From: Pseudomonas reinekei
GTDB lineage: Bacteria > Pseudomonadota > Gammaproteobacteria > Pseudomonadales > Pseudomonadaceae
DNA length: 64,000 nt
Direction of reading: 5' to 3'
Assembly (NCBI RefSeq): GCF_001945365.1
Contig: NZ_MSTQ01000012.1
Location: 108,244 to 172,243 of the forward strand
Both the position numbers and the translations under genes were made by a program. Shown here one piece after another: positions 1 through 8,700 of the stretch. How positions within the stretch are numbered: position 1 is the stretch's first letter; every line of letters begins with the position of its first letter. The notes beneath the pieces were generated by a model that worked only from the letters and a program-made list of their open reading frames with translations, was not told where the DNA came from and did not search any database.

Positions 1-1607
1 ACGAATTTGAAGTAACGCGGCGTCTTGAAGTGCGCGATGCGCTCCTTGCACCAGGTTTGCAGTTCTTGCTCAGTCGCGCTGTGGCCCGGATGAAATTTGA
101 TCCAGGCGACAATCTCTTCGCCATAACGCGAACAAGGAATGCCGATCACCTGCACATCCGCAACCGCCGGATGGGTGAAGAAAAACTCTTCCAGCTCACG
201 CGGGTAAACGTTCTCGCCGCCGCGAATGATCATGTCCTTGTTACGCCCGGCGATGCACACGTACCCCTCGTCATTCATGCTCGCCAGGTCACCGGTATGC
301 ATCCAGCCCGCCTGATCAATGGCTTGCGCGGTACCTTCGGGATTGTTCCAGTAACCCAGCATCACGCTGTAACCGCGGGTGCACAGCTCACCGATAGTGC
401 CCCGTGGGACCAGGTTACCGGCTTCATCGATGATCTTGCTTTCCAGTTGCGGCTGGGTGCGGCCAACCGTGGTCACACGCAATTCCAGTTCGTCTGACGG
501 ACCGGTCTGCAACGACACCGGGCTGGTTTCCGTCATGCCGTAGGCAATCTGCACTTCGCTCATGTGCATTTCATTGATGACCCGGCGCATGACTTCGATG
601 GGGCACGTCGCCCCCGCCATGATCCCGGTGCGCAGGCTCGACAGGTCGAATTCGGCACGCTGCGGCTGATCAAGCATGGCGATGAACATGGTCGGCACGC
701 CGTACAGCGCCGTGGCGTTTTCTTCGGCGACGGTGCCGAGCGTCAGCAGCGGATCAAACGCATCGTTGGGATAAATCATGGTGCTGCCGTGGGTGATACA
801 ACCCAGATTGCCCATGACCATGCCGAAGCAGTGATACAACGGCACAGGGATCACCAGGCGATCAGCGGCGGTCAAGCCGAGGCTTTCGCCAACCATGTAA
901 CCGTTATTGAGAATGTTGTAGTGACTGAGGGTCGCGCCCTTGGGAAAACCGGTGGTGCCGGAGGTGTACTGGATGTTCACCGCCTGATCGAAATGCAGGC
1001 TGTTTTGGCGCTCGCGCAACTGTTCAACCGACACACCGCCCGCCAGGTCAGCCAGTTGCGACCACGGCAGGAAACCACTGGGCGGCTGCGCATCCAGACT
1101 GATGACGCCCCGCAACTCCGGCAGTCGTTCGCTGCTCAGCATTCCGATGGATTGTTCCGCCAGCTCCGGCACCAGTCCTTGCAACATGGCGTGGTAGTCG
1201 GAGGTCTTGAAGGCGCCGGCGCACACCAGCCATTGGCAGCCGGATTGCTGCAATACGTAGTCGAGTTCGGAACTGCGATAGGCGGGGTTGATGTTCACCA
1301 GGATCACGCCGATTTTTGCCGTGGCGATCTGCGTGATGCACCACTGCGCGCAGTTCGGCGCCCAGATGCCGAGGCGGTCGCCGGTTTGCAGCCCTAACGC
1401 CAGCAGCGCTCGGGCGTGCAGATCCGCGGCGTCCGTCAGTTGTTGCCAGGTGTAGCGCAACTGTTGATGGCGCACCACCAGCGCCTCCCCGGCGGGATAA
1501 CGCGCGACCGTGTCATCGAACGCCTGGCCAATGGTCATCGCCAACAAGGCTTTGTCCTGGGAACCGCGGGTGTAACTGCGTTGCGGGCTTGCACTGGGTT
1601 GATCCAT
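1..1607 (-). CDS. AMP-binding acyl-CoA synthetase (3' end cut by window edge)
   Basis: Reading the minus strand from ATG at 1607 gives an uninterrupted frame to the window edge (about 535 residues). The adenylate-forming signature YTSGTTGFPKG lies near residues 205-220, and the last visible residues (FKTPRYFKF) resemble the C-terminal lid domain of acyl-CoA ligases, so only a few dozen residues are missing. The family activates carboxylic acids to acyl-CoA via an acyl-adenylate in the cytoplasm. The gene diverges from liuA across about 290 bp holding LiuR-like palindromes. From memory, Pseudomonas putida has the same ligase next to its isovaleryl-CoA dehydrogenase operon. That suggests a branched- or medium-chain acid substrate made available to the leucine/isovalerate pathway, but the substrate cannot be read from sequence. 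Confidence 0.9.
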   Translation of the reverse strand, partial: MDQPSASPQRSYTRGSQDKALLAMTIGQAFDDTVARYPAGEALVVRHQQLRYTWQQLTDAADLHARALLALGLQTGDRLGIWAPNCAQWCITQIATAKIGVILVNINPAYRSSELDYVLQQSGCQWLVCAGAFKTSDYHAMLQGLVPELAEQSIGMLSSERLPELRGVISLDAQPPSGFLPWSQLADLAGGVSVEQLRERQNSLHFDQAVNIQYTSGTTGFPKGATLSHYNILNNGYMVGESLGLTAADRLVIPVPLYHCFGMVMGNLGCITHGSTMIYPNDAFDPLLTLGTVAEENATALYGVPTMFIAMLDQPQRAEFDLSSLRTGIMAGATCPIEVMRRVINEMHMSEVQIAYGMTETSPVSLQTGPSDELELRVTTVGRTQPQLESKIIDEAGNLVPRGTIGELCTRGYSVMLGYWNNPEGTAQAIDQAGWMHTGDLASMNDEGYVCIAGRNKDMIIRGGENVYPRELEEFFFTHPAVADVQVIGIPCSRYGEEIVAWIKFHPGHSATEQELQTWCKERIAHFKTPRYFKF

Positions 1608-1650
1608 GACGACCCCTATTGTCTTTATTAATGGGTTACCGACGGATACC

Positions 1651-1740
1651 TGTGGGAGCGAGCCCGCTCGCGAAGAGGCCAGAAAATCCAACAAGGATGC
1701 CAACTGATCCGACGCATTCGCGAGCAGGCTCGCTCCCACA
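1651..1740. repeat. REPIN (inverted REP doublet), GTGGGAGCGAGC family
   Basis: Two inverted copies of a REP palindrome of the type TGTGGGAGCGAGC..GCTCGCGA flank a spacer of about 45 bp, giving a long cruciform/hairpin. The same family recurs at 17543, 22619 and 59433. It sits between the acyl-CoA synthetase start and the liu promoter region. Such elements are non-autonomous and mobilised by RAYT transposases, none of which is present in this window. Confidence 0.85.
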
Positions 1741-1786
1741 AAGTCGCTCCGCGTTCTATCTTGAACTGCCTCTACTCTCGCCCAAG

Positions 1787-1844
1787 TTGACGTTAACGTA
1801 AAGGATGATTGACAGCGTTTCGTCCCAGGCTTACGTTAACGTAA
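1787..1844. promoter_or_regulatory. Two LiuR-like (MerR) palindromic operators upstream of liuA
   Basis: TTGACGTTAACGTAAA (1787-1802) and the perfect 14-bp palindrome TTACGTTAACGTAA (1831-1844) share the core ACGTTAACGT. Their centres are 43 bp apart, about four helical turns. This resembles the palindromic motif proposed for LiuR, the MerR-type regulator of leucine/isovalerate catabolism. A possible -35 TTGACA (1809-1814) lies between them. The liuR gene itself is not in the window. Confidence 0.65.
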
Positions 1845-1899
1845 AGGTGAGAACTGAAGCACGGCTCTCCCCGCCCAACAAAAAGCCAAAAGGTGACCC

Positions 1900-3063
1900 A
1901 TGAGCTACCCATCCCTGAACTTTGCCCTCGGTGAAACCATCGACATGCTGCGCGATCAGGTTCAGTCCTTCGTCGCCAAAGAGATCGCCCCGCGCGCTGC
2001 TCAGATCGACATCGACAACCTGTTCCCCGCGGACCTGTGGCGCAAATTCGGCGACATGGGCCTGCTGGGCATTACCGTTGCGGAAGAATTCGGCGGTACG
2101 GGCCTGGGTTACCTGGCGCACGTGGTAGCGATGGAAGAAATCAGCCGTGGATCGGCTTCCGTTGCGTTGTCCTACGGCGCCCACTCCAACCTCTGCGTCA
2201 ACCAGATCAATCGCAACGGCAATCACGAACAGAAATCCAAGTACCTGCCCAAACTGATCAGTGGCGAGCACATCGGCGCACTGGCGATGAGCGAACCGAA
2301 CGCCGGGTCCGACGTGGTCTCGATGAAACTGCGCGCCGACAAACGCGGCGACAAGTACGTGCTCAACGGCAGCAAGACCTGGATCACCAACGGTCCGGAC
2401 GCCAACACTTACGTGATCTACGCCAAGACCGACCTGGAAAAAGGCCCCCACGGCATCACCGCTTTTATTGTGGAGCGCGACTGGAAAGGCTTCAGCCGCA
2501 GCAACAAGTTCGACAAGCTCGGCATGCGCGGTTCGAACACCTGTGAGCTGTTCTTCGATGACGTCGAAGTTCCGGAAGAGAACATCCTCGGCGTGCTCAA
2601 CGGCGGCGTAAAAGTGTTGATGAGCGGCCTCGACTACGAGCGCGTCGTGCTGTCCGGCGGCCCGACCGGGATCATGCAGGCCTGCATGGACCTGATCGTT
2701 CCTTATATTCACGACCGCAAGCAGTTCGGCCAAAGCATCGGCGAATTCCAGCTGATCCAGGGCAAAGTGGCCGACATGTACACCCAACTCAACGCCAGCC
2801 GCGCCTACCTGTACGCCGTGGCCCAGGCCTGCGAGCGCGGCGAAACCACACGCAAAGACGCCGCCGGGGTGATCCTCTACAGCGCCGAACGTGCCACGCA
2901 AATGGCTCTCGACGCGATCCAGATTCTCGGCGGCAATGGCTACATCAATGAATTCCCGGCTGGCCGTCTGTTGCGTGACGCCAAGCTGTACGAAATCGGC
3001 GCCGGCACCAGTGAGATCCGTCGCATGCTGATCGGTCGCGAACTGTTTAACGAAACCCGCTGA
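1900..3063 (+). CDS. liuA: Isovaleryl-CoA dehydrogenase
   Basis: A 387-residue acyl-CoA dehydrogenase, normal length for the family. It oxidises isovaleryl-CoA to 3-methylcrotonyl-CoA with FAD in leucine catabolism, passing electrons to ETF. The isovaleryl-specific catalytic Glu in the LDYER context is present at about residue 247, followed by the FAD/dimer segment DRKQFGQ and the C-terminal QILGGNGY and GAGTSEIRR motifs. The start ATG follows AAAAGGTG. It is the first gene of liuABCD, 13 bp before liuB, with two LiuR-like palindromes upstream. The operon neighbours, which are subunits of methylcrotonyl-CoA carboxylase and methylglutaconyl-CoA hydratase, confirm leucine rather than general fatty-acid degradation. 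Confidence 0.96.
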   Translation: MSYPSLNFALGETIDMLRDQVQSFVAKEIAPRAAQIDIDNLFPADLWRKFGDMGLLGITVAEEFGGTGLGYLAHVVAMEEISRGSASVALSYGAHSNLCVNQINRNGNHEQKSKYLPKLISGEHIGALAMSEPNAGSDVVSMKLRADKRGDKYVLNGSKTWITNGPDANTYVIYAKTDLEKGPHGITAFIVERDWKGFSRSNKFDKLGMRGSNTCELFFDDVEVPEENILGVLNGGVKVLMSGLDYERVVLSGGPTGIMQACMDLIVPYIHDRKQFGQSIGEFQLIQGKVADMYTQLNASRAYLYAVAQACERGETTRKDAAGVILYSAERATQMALDAIQILGGNGYINEFPAGRLLRDAKLYEIGAGTSEIRRMLIGRELFNETR

Positions 3064-3076
3064 AACGGAGCTGTCC

Positions 3077-4684
3077 ATGGCTATTTTGCATACCCAGCTC
3101 AACCCTCGTTCAGCGGAATTCGCGGCTAATAGCGCGGCGATGCTCAAACAGGTCGACGCCCTTCACACCCTGCTCGCCCAAGTCGCGCAAGGCGGTGGCC
3201 CGAAGGCTCAGGAACGCCATACTTCGCGGGGCAAACTGCTGCCTCGCGAGCGCATCAATCGCCTGCTCGATCCAGGTTCGCCGTTTCTTGAAATCAGCCA
3301 ACTGGCCGCTTACGAGGTGTATGGCGAAGACGTGCCCGCCGCTGGCGTGATTGCCGGGATCGGCCGCGTGGAAGGCGTCGAATGCATGATCGTCGCCAAC
3401 GACGCCACGGTAAAAGGTGGCTCGTACTACCCGCTGACCGTGAAAAAACACCTGCGCGCCCAGACCATCGCCCAGCAGAACCGTCTGCCATGCATCTACC
3501 TGGTGGACTCTGGCGGCGCCAACCTGCCGCGCCAGGATGAGGTGTTCCCGGACCGCGAGCACTTCGGCCGGATTTTCTTCAACCAGGCCAACATGAGCGC
3601 CATGGGCATCCCGCAGATCGCCGTGGTCATGGGTTCCTGCACCGCGGGTGGCGCGTATGTGCCGGCCATGGCTGACGAAGCGATCATGGTCCGCGAACAA
3701 GCGACCATCTTCCTCGCCGGCCCGCCGCTGGTGAAGGCCGCGACCGGCGAAGTGGTCAGCGCCGAAGACCTCGGAGGGGCCGATGTGCACTGCAAGATTT
3801 CCGGTGTGGCCGACCATTACGCCGAGAGCGATGAACACGCGTTGGCGATAGCGCGACGCAGCGTGGCCAACCTCAACTGGCGCAAGCAAGGCGAGGTTCA
3901 GCAACGCGCGCCAATCGCCCCGCTCTACCGCAGTGACGAGTTGTACGGCGTGGTCCCGGCTGACGCCAAGCAACCGTTCGACGTGCGCGAAGTGATTGCG
4001 CGACTGGTGGACGGATCGGTGTTCGACGAGTTCAAGGCGCTGTTCGGAACGACGCTGGTCTGCGGTTTTGCCTTCCTGCACGGTTACCCGATCGCGATCC
4101 TTGCCAACAACGGCATCCTGTTCGCTGAAGCAGCGCAGAAAGGCGCGCACTTTATCGAGCTGGCCTGTCAGCGCGGCATCCCGCTGTTGTTCCTGCAGAA
4201 CATCACCGGCTTCATGGTCGGCCAGAAGTACGAGGCCGGCGGCATCGCCAAGCATGGCGCGAAACTGGTGACAGCGGTGGCCTGCGCCAAGGTGCCGAAA
4301 TTCACCGTGATCATCGGCGGCAGTTTCGGTGCCGGCAACTACGGCATGTGCGGTCGGGCCTACGATCCGCGCTTCCTGTGGATGTGGCCGAATGCGCGTA
4401 TCGGCGTGATGGGCGCCGAACAGGCAGCAGGGGTGCTGGTGCAGGTCAAGCGCGAGCAGGCCGAACGCAGCGGCCAGGGTTTCAGTGCCGAACAGGAAGC
4501 CGAGATCAAGCAACCGATCCTCGACCAATACGAAGAGCAGGGCCACCCCTACTATTCCAGCGCGCGCTTATGGGATGACGGTGTCATCGACCCGGCCCAG
4601 ACCCGTGATGTTCTGGCCCTGGCCTTGTCCGCGTCGTTGAACGCGCCAATCGAACCGAGCCGCTTCGGCGTGTTCCGGATGTGA
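3077..4684 (+). CDS. liuB: 3-Methylcrotonyl-CoA carboxylase, carboxyltransferase (beta) subunit
   Basis: A 535-residue carboxyltransferase with N- and C-terminal crotonase-like halves. It transfers carboxyl from carboxybiotin to 3-methylcrotonyl-CoA, making 3-methylglutaconyl-CoA. Typical segments are VDSGGANLPRQDEVFPDR, MGSCTAGGAYVPAM, and FLQNITGFMVG with GGSFGAGNYGMCGRAYDPRF in the C-terminal half. Gly-rich motifs of this kind build the oxyanion holes. It lies between liuA and liuC with 13-bp gaps, so it is clearly co-transcribed. The biotin-bearing partner is liuD, two genes downstream. Confidence 0.96.
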   Translation: MAILHTQLNPRSAEFAANSAAMLKQVDALHTLLAQVAQGGGPKAQERHTSRGKLLPRERINRLLDPGSPFLEISQLAAYEVYGEDVPAAGVIAGIGRVEGVECMIVANDATVKGGSYYPLTVKKHLRAQTIAQQNRLPCIYLVDSGGANLPRQDEVFPDREHFGRIFFNQANMSAMGIPQIAVVMGSCTAGGAYVPAMADEAIMVREQATIFLAGPPLVKAATGEVVSAEDLGGADVHCKISGVADHYAESDEHALAIARRSVANLNWRKQGEVQQRAPIAPLYRSDELYGVVPADAKQPFDVREVIARLVDGSVFDEFKALFGTTLVCGFAFLHGYPIAILANNGILFAEAAQKGAHFIELACQRGIPLLFLQNITGFMVGQKYEAGGIAKHGAKLVTAVACAKVPKFTVIIGGSFGAGNYGMCGRAYDPRFLWMWPNARIGVMGAEQAAGVLVQVKREQAERSGQGFSAEQEAEIKQPILDQYEEQGHPYYSSARLWDDGVIDPAQTRDVLALALSASLNAPIEPSRFGVFRM

Positions 4685-4697
4685 TCGGGAGAAAAAC

Positions 4698-5513
4698 ATG
4701 AGCGACTTCAACACCCTCGAACTGCTGACCGACCCCCGTGGTTTCGCCACGCTGTGGCTCAGCCGTGAAGAAAAGAACAACGCCTTCAACGCCGAAATGA
4801 TCCGCGAACTGATCCTCGCCATTGACAAGGTCGCGAGTGATGCCAGCCTGCGTTTTCTGATCGTGCGTGGCCGCGGAAAGCACTTCAGTGCCGGCGCCGA
4901 CCTGGCCTGGATGCAGCAATCGGCCGAACTCGATTACCACACCAACCTCGACGACGCCCGGGAACTGGCGGAGTTGATGTACAACCTGGCCAAACTGAAA
5001 GTCCCGACCCTGGCCGTGGTGCAAGGCGCAGCCTTCGGCGGCGCGTTGGGCCTGATCAGTTGCTGCGACATGGCCATCGGTGCCGATGACGCGCAGTTCT
5101 GCCTGTCGGAAGTGCGCATCGGCCTGGCGCCAGCCGTGATTAGCCCGTTCGTGGTGCAAGCCATCGGCGAACGCGCCACCCGGCGCTATGCCCTGACCGC
5201 TGAGCGTTTCGGCGGGCAACGGGCGCGGGAACTGGGTCTGTTGTCGGAGAGCTATCCGATTGCCGAGCTGGAACAGAAAGTCGATCAGTGGATCGACAGC
5301 CTGCTGCTCAACAGCCCCGCTGCCATGCGCGCCAGCAAGGATTTGCTGCGTGAAGTCGGCGATGGATCACTGACCCCGGCTTTGCGCCGCTACACCGAAA
5401 ACGCCATCGCCCGGATCCGCGTCAGCTCCGAAGGTCAGGAAGGCCTGCGCGCCTTTCTGCAAAAACGTCCACCGAGCTGGCAAGCCGAAACCACCACCAA
5501 GGAGCCGCGTTGA
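4698..5513 (+). CDS. liuC: Methylglutaconyl-CoA hydratase (enoyl-CoA hydratase family)
   Basis: A 271-residue crotonase-fold enzyme. By position it hydrates 3-methylglutaconyl-CoA to HMG-CoA. Visible family motifs are GRGKHFSAGADLAWM (CoA/oxyanion loop, near residue 60) and VQGAAFGGALGLISCCDMAIG, with the second catalytic region SEVRIGLAPAVISPFV. Its stop TGA (5511-5513) overlaps the A of the liuD ATG, so the two are translationally coupled. Assignment to methylglutaconyl-CoA rests on the operon, because the fold alone would allow other enoyl-CoA substrates. Confidence 0.93.
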   Translation: MSDFNTLELLTDPRGFATLWLSREEKNNAFNAEMIRELILAIDKVASDASLRFLIVRGRGKHFSAGADLAWMQQSAELDYHTNLDDARELAELMYNLAKLKVPTLAVVQGAAFGGALGLISCCDMAIGADDAQFCLSEVRIGLAPAVISPFVVQAIGERATRRYALTAERFGGQRARELGLLSESYPIAELEQKVDQWIDSLLLNSPAAMRASKDLLREVGDGSLTPALRRYTENAIARIRVSSEGQEGLRAFLQKRPPSWQAETTTKEPR

Positions 5514-7459
5514 TGAGCGCACCTGTTATTACGTCCCTGCTGGTGGCCAACCGTGGCGAAATCGCCTGCCGGGTGATGCGCACCGCCAAGGCCCTTGGCC
5601 TGACCACCGTGGCCGTGCACAGCGCCACCGACCGTGACGCCCGCCACAGCCGCGAAGCCGACATTCGGGTCGATCTCGGTGGCAGCAAAGCCGCCGACAG
5701 TTATCTGCAAATCGACAAACTGATCGCCGCCGCCAAGGCCAGCGGTGCCCAGGCGATTCACCCCGGCTACGGCTTTCTGTCGGAGAACGCCGGGTTCGCC
5801 CGCGCCATTGAAGCGGCTGGCCTGATCTTCCTCGGCCCACCCGCCTCGGCCATTGACGCCATGGGCAGCAAGTCCGCGGCCAAAGCCTTGATGGCAACGG
5901 CCGGCGTGCCGCTGGTGCCGGGTTATCACGGCGAAGCTCAAGACCTCGACACGTTCCGCGATGCCTGCGAGCGCATCGGTTATCCGGTGTTGCTCAAGGC
6001 CACGGCGGGCGGCGGCGGCAAGGGCATGAAAGTGGTCGAGGACGTCAGCCAACTGGCCGAAGCCCTGGCCTCGGCCCAGCGTGAAGCGCAATCGTCGTTC
6101 GGCGATTCGCGGATGCTGGTGGAGAAATACCTGCTCAAACCGCGTCACGTGGAAATCCAGGTGTTCGCCGATCAGCATGGCAACTGCCTGTACCTCAACG
6201 AACGTGACTGCTCGATCCAGCGTCGGCACCAGAAAGTCGTTGAAGAAGCACCGGCGCCGGGCTTGAGCCCGGAACAGCGTCGCGCCATGGGTGAAGCCGC
6301 CGTGCGTTCGGCGCAGGCCATCGGCTATGTCGGCGCCGGCACCGTGGAGTTTTTGCTGGATGCGCGCGGTGAGTTCTTCTTCATGGAAATGAACACGCGC
6401 CTGCAAGTGGAACATCCGGTCACCGAAGCCATCACCGGCCTCGATCTGGTGGCCTGGCAGATTCGCGTGGCGCGCGGCGAAGCGTTGCCGATGACCCAGG
6501 ATCAAGTGCCCCTGATCGGTCATGCGATTGAAGTGCGGCTGTACGCCGAAGACCCGGCCAATGACTTTTTGCCGGCGACAGGGCGTCTGGATTTGTATCG
6601 CGAGTCCGCTGAGGGGCCAGGACGCCGCGTCGACAGCGGCGTCGAAGAAGGCGATGAGATTTCGCCGTTCTACGACCCGATGCTCGGCAAGCTGATTGCC
6701 TGGGGCGAGGATCGCGAACAGGCGCGCCTGCGCCTGCTGAGCATGCTCGATGAATTTGCGATTGGCGGACTCAAGACCAACATCAACTTCCTGCGACGGA
6801 TCATCGGCCATCCGGCGTTTGCCGAGGCGGAACTGGATACCGGTTTCATCCCGCGTTATCAGGAACAGCTGTTGCCGGCTCCGGCGCCGCTCAGCGACGA
6901 GTTCTGGCAGGCCGCCGCCCAAGCATTCGCCCTGAGTCAGCACCGCGCGCCGCGAGGTGATGACCCGAGTTCGCCATGGGTCAACGGCAACGGTTTGCGC
7001 GCCGGTTTGCCCGCAGAAATCACCCTGCACCTGAGCTGCGAAGGTCAGGATCGCGCACTGACATTGGGCGAGATCAACGCTCAACTGCGGGGCGAGCATC
7101 TGCTCACCGAGCGCGAGGGTGTGCGCCGCCAGCAACGGGCGATCCGTCGTGATGATTCTGTGTATTTGCAATGGGACGGTGAACTGCGCCGCATCGAGTC
7201 CTACGACCCGATCAGTGCCGTTGAAGCCAGTCACAGCCATCAGGGCGGCCTGACTGCGCCCATGAACGGCAGCATCGTGCGAGTGCTGGTGGAAGCCGGG
7301 CAAACCGTCGAAGCCGGGGCGCAATTGGTGGTACTGGAAGCGATGAAGATGGAGCACAGCATCCGTGCACCCCATGCGGGTGTGATCAAGGCGCTGTATT
7401 GCCAGGAAGGCGAGATGGTCAGCGAAGGCAGTGCGTTGGTCGAACTGGAAGAGGCGTGA
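5513..7459 (+). CDS. liuD: 3-Methylcrotonyl-CoA carboxylase, biotin-carrying (alpha) subunit
   Basis: A 648-residue protein with an N-terminal biotin carboxylase (LLVANRGEIACRVMRTAK, the ATP-grasp loop GGGGKGMK, EMNTRLQVEHPVTE) and a C-terminal biotinyl domain with EAMKMEH, Lys about residue 612. It carboxylates biotin with ATP and bicarbonate for the LiuB half-reaction. The chosen ATG at 5513 follows AAGGAG by 8 bp and overlaps the liuC stop; a TTG one codon earlier is possible. No hydroxymethylglutaryl-CoA lyase (liuE) follows: the next gene is on the other strand. The HMG-CoA lyase and liuR must therefore be elsewhere, as in P. putida. Confidence 0.95.
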   Translation: MSAPVITSLLVANRGEIACRVMRTAKALGLTTVAVHSATDRDARHSREADIRVDLGGSKAADSYLQIDKLIAAAKASGAQAIHPGYGFLSENAGFARAIEAAGLIFLGPPASAIDAMGSKSAAKALMATAGVPLVPGYHGEAQDLDTFRDACERIGYPVLLKATAGGGGKGMKVVEDVSQLAEALASAQREAQSSFGDSRMLVEKYLLKPRHVEIQVFADQHGNCLYLNERDCSIQRRHQKVVEEAPAPGLSPEQRRAMGEAAVRSAQAIGYVGAGTVEFLLDARGEFFFMEMNTRLQVEHPVTEAITGLDLVAWQIRVARGEALPMTQDQVPLIGHAIEVRLYAEDPANDFLPATGRLDLYRESAEGPGRRVDSGVEEGDEISPFYDPMLGKLIAWGEDREQARLRLLSMLDEFAIGGLKTNINFLRRIIGHPAFAEAELDTGFIPRYQEQLLPAPAPLSDEFWQAAAQAFALSQHRAPRGDDPSSPWVNGNGLRAGLPAEITLHLSCEGQDRALTLGEINAQLRGEHLLTEREGVRRQQRAIRRDDSVYLQWDGELRRIESYDPISAVEASHSHQGGLTAPMNGSIVRVLVEAGQTVEAGAQLVVLEAMKMEHSIRAPHAGVIKALYCQEGEMVSEGSALVELEEA

Positions 7460-7498
7460 AATGAAGATCGGTCCTACGCGTTGCGTGGACCGATCTGA

Positions 7499-8137
7499 TC
7501 AGAACCTGGCTGTTGCCTGAACCACCACGCCGATGATTCGGCACTCGGCGGTGTAAAGGGCTTTCGGATACGTCGGATTAAGCGGGACCAGGTAACGCTG
7601 CCCGCCCTCTTCGATCAACTTGCGAAAAATTGCCTCGCTGCTGTCCTGCCACTGAGCAATAACCAGTTTGCCCGGCACGGCGTCCAGATCCGGGTCCACG
7701 AGGATCAACATGCCCTCGGCGATGCTGGGGCCGTTCGGCGCGGTCATTGCATCGCCCACCACGGTCAACCAGAAAGCCGCGCCTCGAGCGTGGTAGTCGG
7801 ACAATTCGAAGCGGTACGTTGCCTGTTCGCCATCACGCACCTCGCCGGTTTCCCGCCAGTCGCTGACCGGGTAACGGAAGTACGGGTTGTACTTCTGCTT
7901 CAGGGAAACCTCGTCGTCCTGCGACTCCCCCGGCTCCCTGATCACCAGTGCCACTTCAAGAAAACCCAGGCCCAGCGCCTGCAAGACCCGGTTCATGTCG
8001 TCGATGCCGGGCTGACGGCGTTTTGTCAGCCAATGCCCGACGCCACCCTGGGACATCCCGAGGCGCTCGGCGAGTATCTCTTGAGTGACTTTGAGTTCAC
8101 TCATCTTGGCCTTGACCAATTCAATCCATTTATCCAT
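7499..8137 (-). CDS. LexA/CI-like XRE repressor with Ala in place of the autolysis Ser
   Basis: A 212-residue protein with an N-terminal helix-turn-helix (KVTQEILAERLGMSQGGVGH, residues about 13-32) and a C-terminal S24 peptidase-like domain. Pseudomonas repressors of this type (PrtR-like) control pyocins or prophage genes and are inactivated by RecA-stimulated self-cleavage. The usual GDSM nucleophile motif reads GDAM here (Ala130, codon GCA), while the Lys in FRKL (about residue 173) is kept. If S24 chemistry is as in relatives, it cannot self-cleave. ATG at 8137 was preferred over the upstream TTG because relatives begin MDKW; no good ribosome-binding site is visible for either. It diverges from the DUF6124 gene, and no prophage or pyocin genes lie nearby. 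Confidence 0.85.
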   Translation of the reverse strand: MDKWIELVKAKMSELKVTQEILAERLGMSQGGVGHWLTKRRQPGIDDMNRVLQALGLGFLEVALVIREPGESQDDEVSLKQKYNPYFRYPVSDWRETGEVRDGEQATYRFELSDYHARGAAFWLTVVGDAMTAPNGPSIAEGMLILVDPDLDAVPGKLVIAQWQDSSEAIFRKLIEEGGQRYLVPLNPTYPKALYTAECRIIGVVVQATARF

Positions 8138-8185
8138 GTGCGGCACGATACGTGGCAGGCTCCCGCCATCAAAACACAAATTGTA

Positions 8186-8210
8186 GTATTTAATTTATGG
8201 TCACAAATAC
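8186..8210. promoter_or_regulatory. Candidate operator in the repressor/DUF6124 divergent spacer
   Basis: GTATTT (8186-8191) and AAATAC (8205-8210) form a perfect inverted repeat with 13 bp between the arms in the AT-rich divergent spacer. The size and place fit a CI-like repressor operator. This is inference only; arms this short can occur by chance. Confidence 0.35.
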
Positions 8211-8266
8211 AGATCGTACTAGGATGAGTTCACGGATCTGAATCTATCACGGAGCTTGCCATCACC

Positions 8267-8608
8267 ATGAACCCACCCGCTAACGACCTGCCCGATCAGC
8301 AAATCGACACTTCGCTCACTTCACCAAAAGGCTCCGCCGCTGCACAGCGGGCACTGGACTATTACTTGAAACCAGCTGTTTCAGAGGAGCAGGTCGAGGA
8401 GCGTTTCTTCGACGTGAACCGTAATATCAAGAGTGAGGAAGCGCTGGTCCATGCGTCGGACCTGTTGCGATGTGCTGCCGCGACGGCTTTCGAATCAGCC
8501 AGCCATCTGCAGGGCTCAAACCGGGACCTGGCGTTTTCGACGGTGCACATGATCGACATGGCCAGAGCCATGGTGGACAGGTCGTTGGAGTGCCACCAGA
8601 ACGCTTGA
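8267..8608 (+). CDS. DUF6124 family protein
   Basis: A 113-residue soluble protein without a signal peptide or membrane segment. Its pattern is an N-terminal PxDP-like polar stretch, RALDYYLKP, then SEEALVHASDLLRCAAATA and a helical end. This matches the small DUF6124 proteins that many Pseudomonas genomes carry in several copies. No function is known. It diverges from the LexA-like repressor, so the two may share a control region. PrrF lies immediately downstream, and a partly GC-poor leader of about 90 bp separates its stop from that sRNA. Confidence 0.75.
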   Translation: MNPPANDLPDQQIDTSLTSPKGSAAAQRALDYYLKPAVSEEQVEERFFDVNRNIKSEEALVHASDLLRCAAATAFESASHLQGSNRDLAFSTVHMIDMARAMVDRSLECHQNA

Positions 8609-8666
8609 AGCGGAGGTGGAAAAGAGAGGACGGGAAAGAATTTTCCAATCGACAGGATGAAAACGT

Positions 8667-8698
8667 TTGACTTGCAAACGAGAATGATTATTATTGCA
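8667..8698 (+). promoter_or_regulatory. Fur-regulated promoter of the PrrF sRNA
   Basis: TTGACT (8667-8672) and TATTAT (8689-8694) are spaced 16 bp, and predict initiation near 8701. Overlapping the -10, 8680-8698 matches the 19-bp Fur box GATAATGATAATCATTATC at 13 of 19 positions. Binding of Fe-Fur there would block initiation when iron is plentiful. Confidence 0.75.
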
Positions 8699-8700
8699 TC

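Noticed and set aside
30..497. Plus-strand frame opposite the acyl-CoA synthetase
   Set aside because: It lies in the antisense of a gene with a clear AMP-binding signature, and its own product has no domain features.
1831..3147. 438-codon minus-strand frame over liuA
   Set aside because: Shadow of GC-rich third positions; liuA on the plus strand has full acyl-CoA dehydrogenase motifs.
3110..4546. 478-codon minus-strand frame over liuB
   Set aside because: Composition rich in His/Val/Asp as typical of antisense frames; no domain seen.
5435..7375. 646-codon minus-strand frame over liuD
   Set aside because: Same reason; LiuD motifs on the plus strand are unambiguous.
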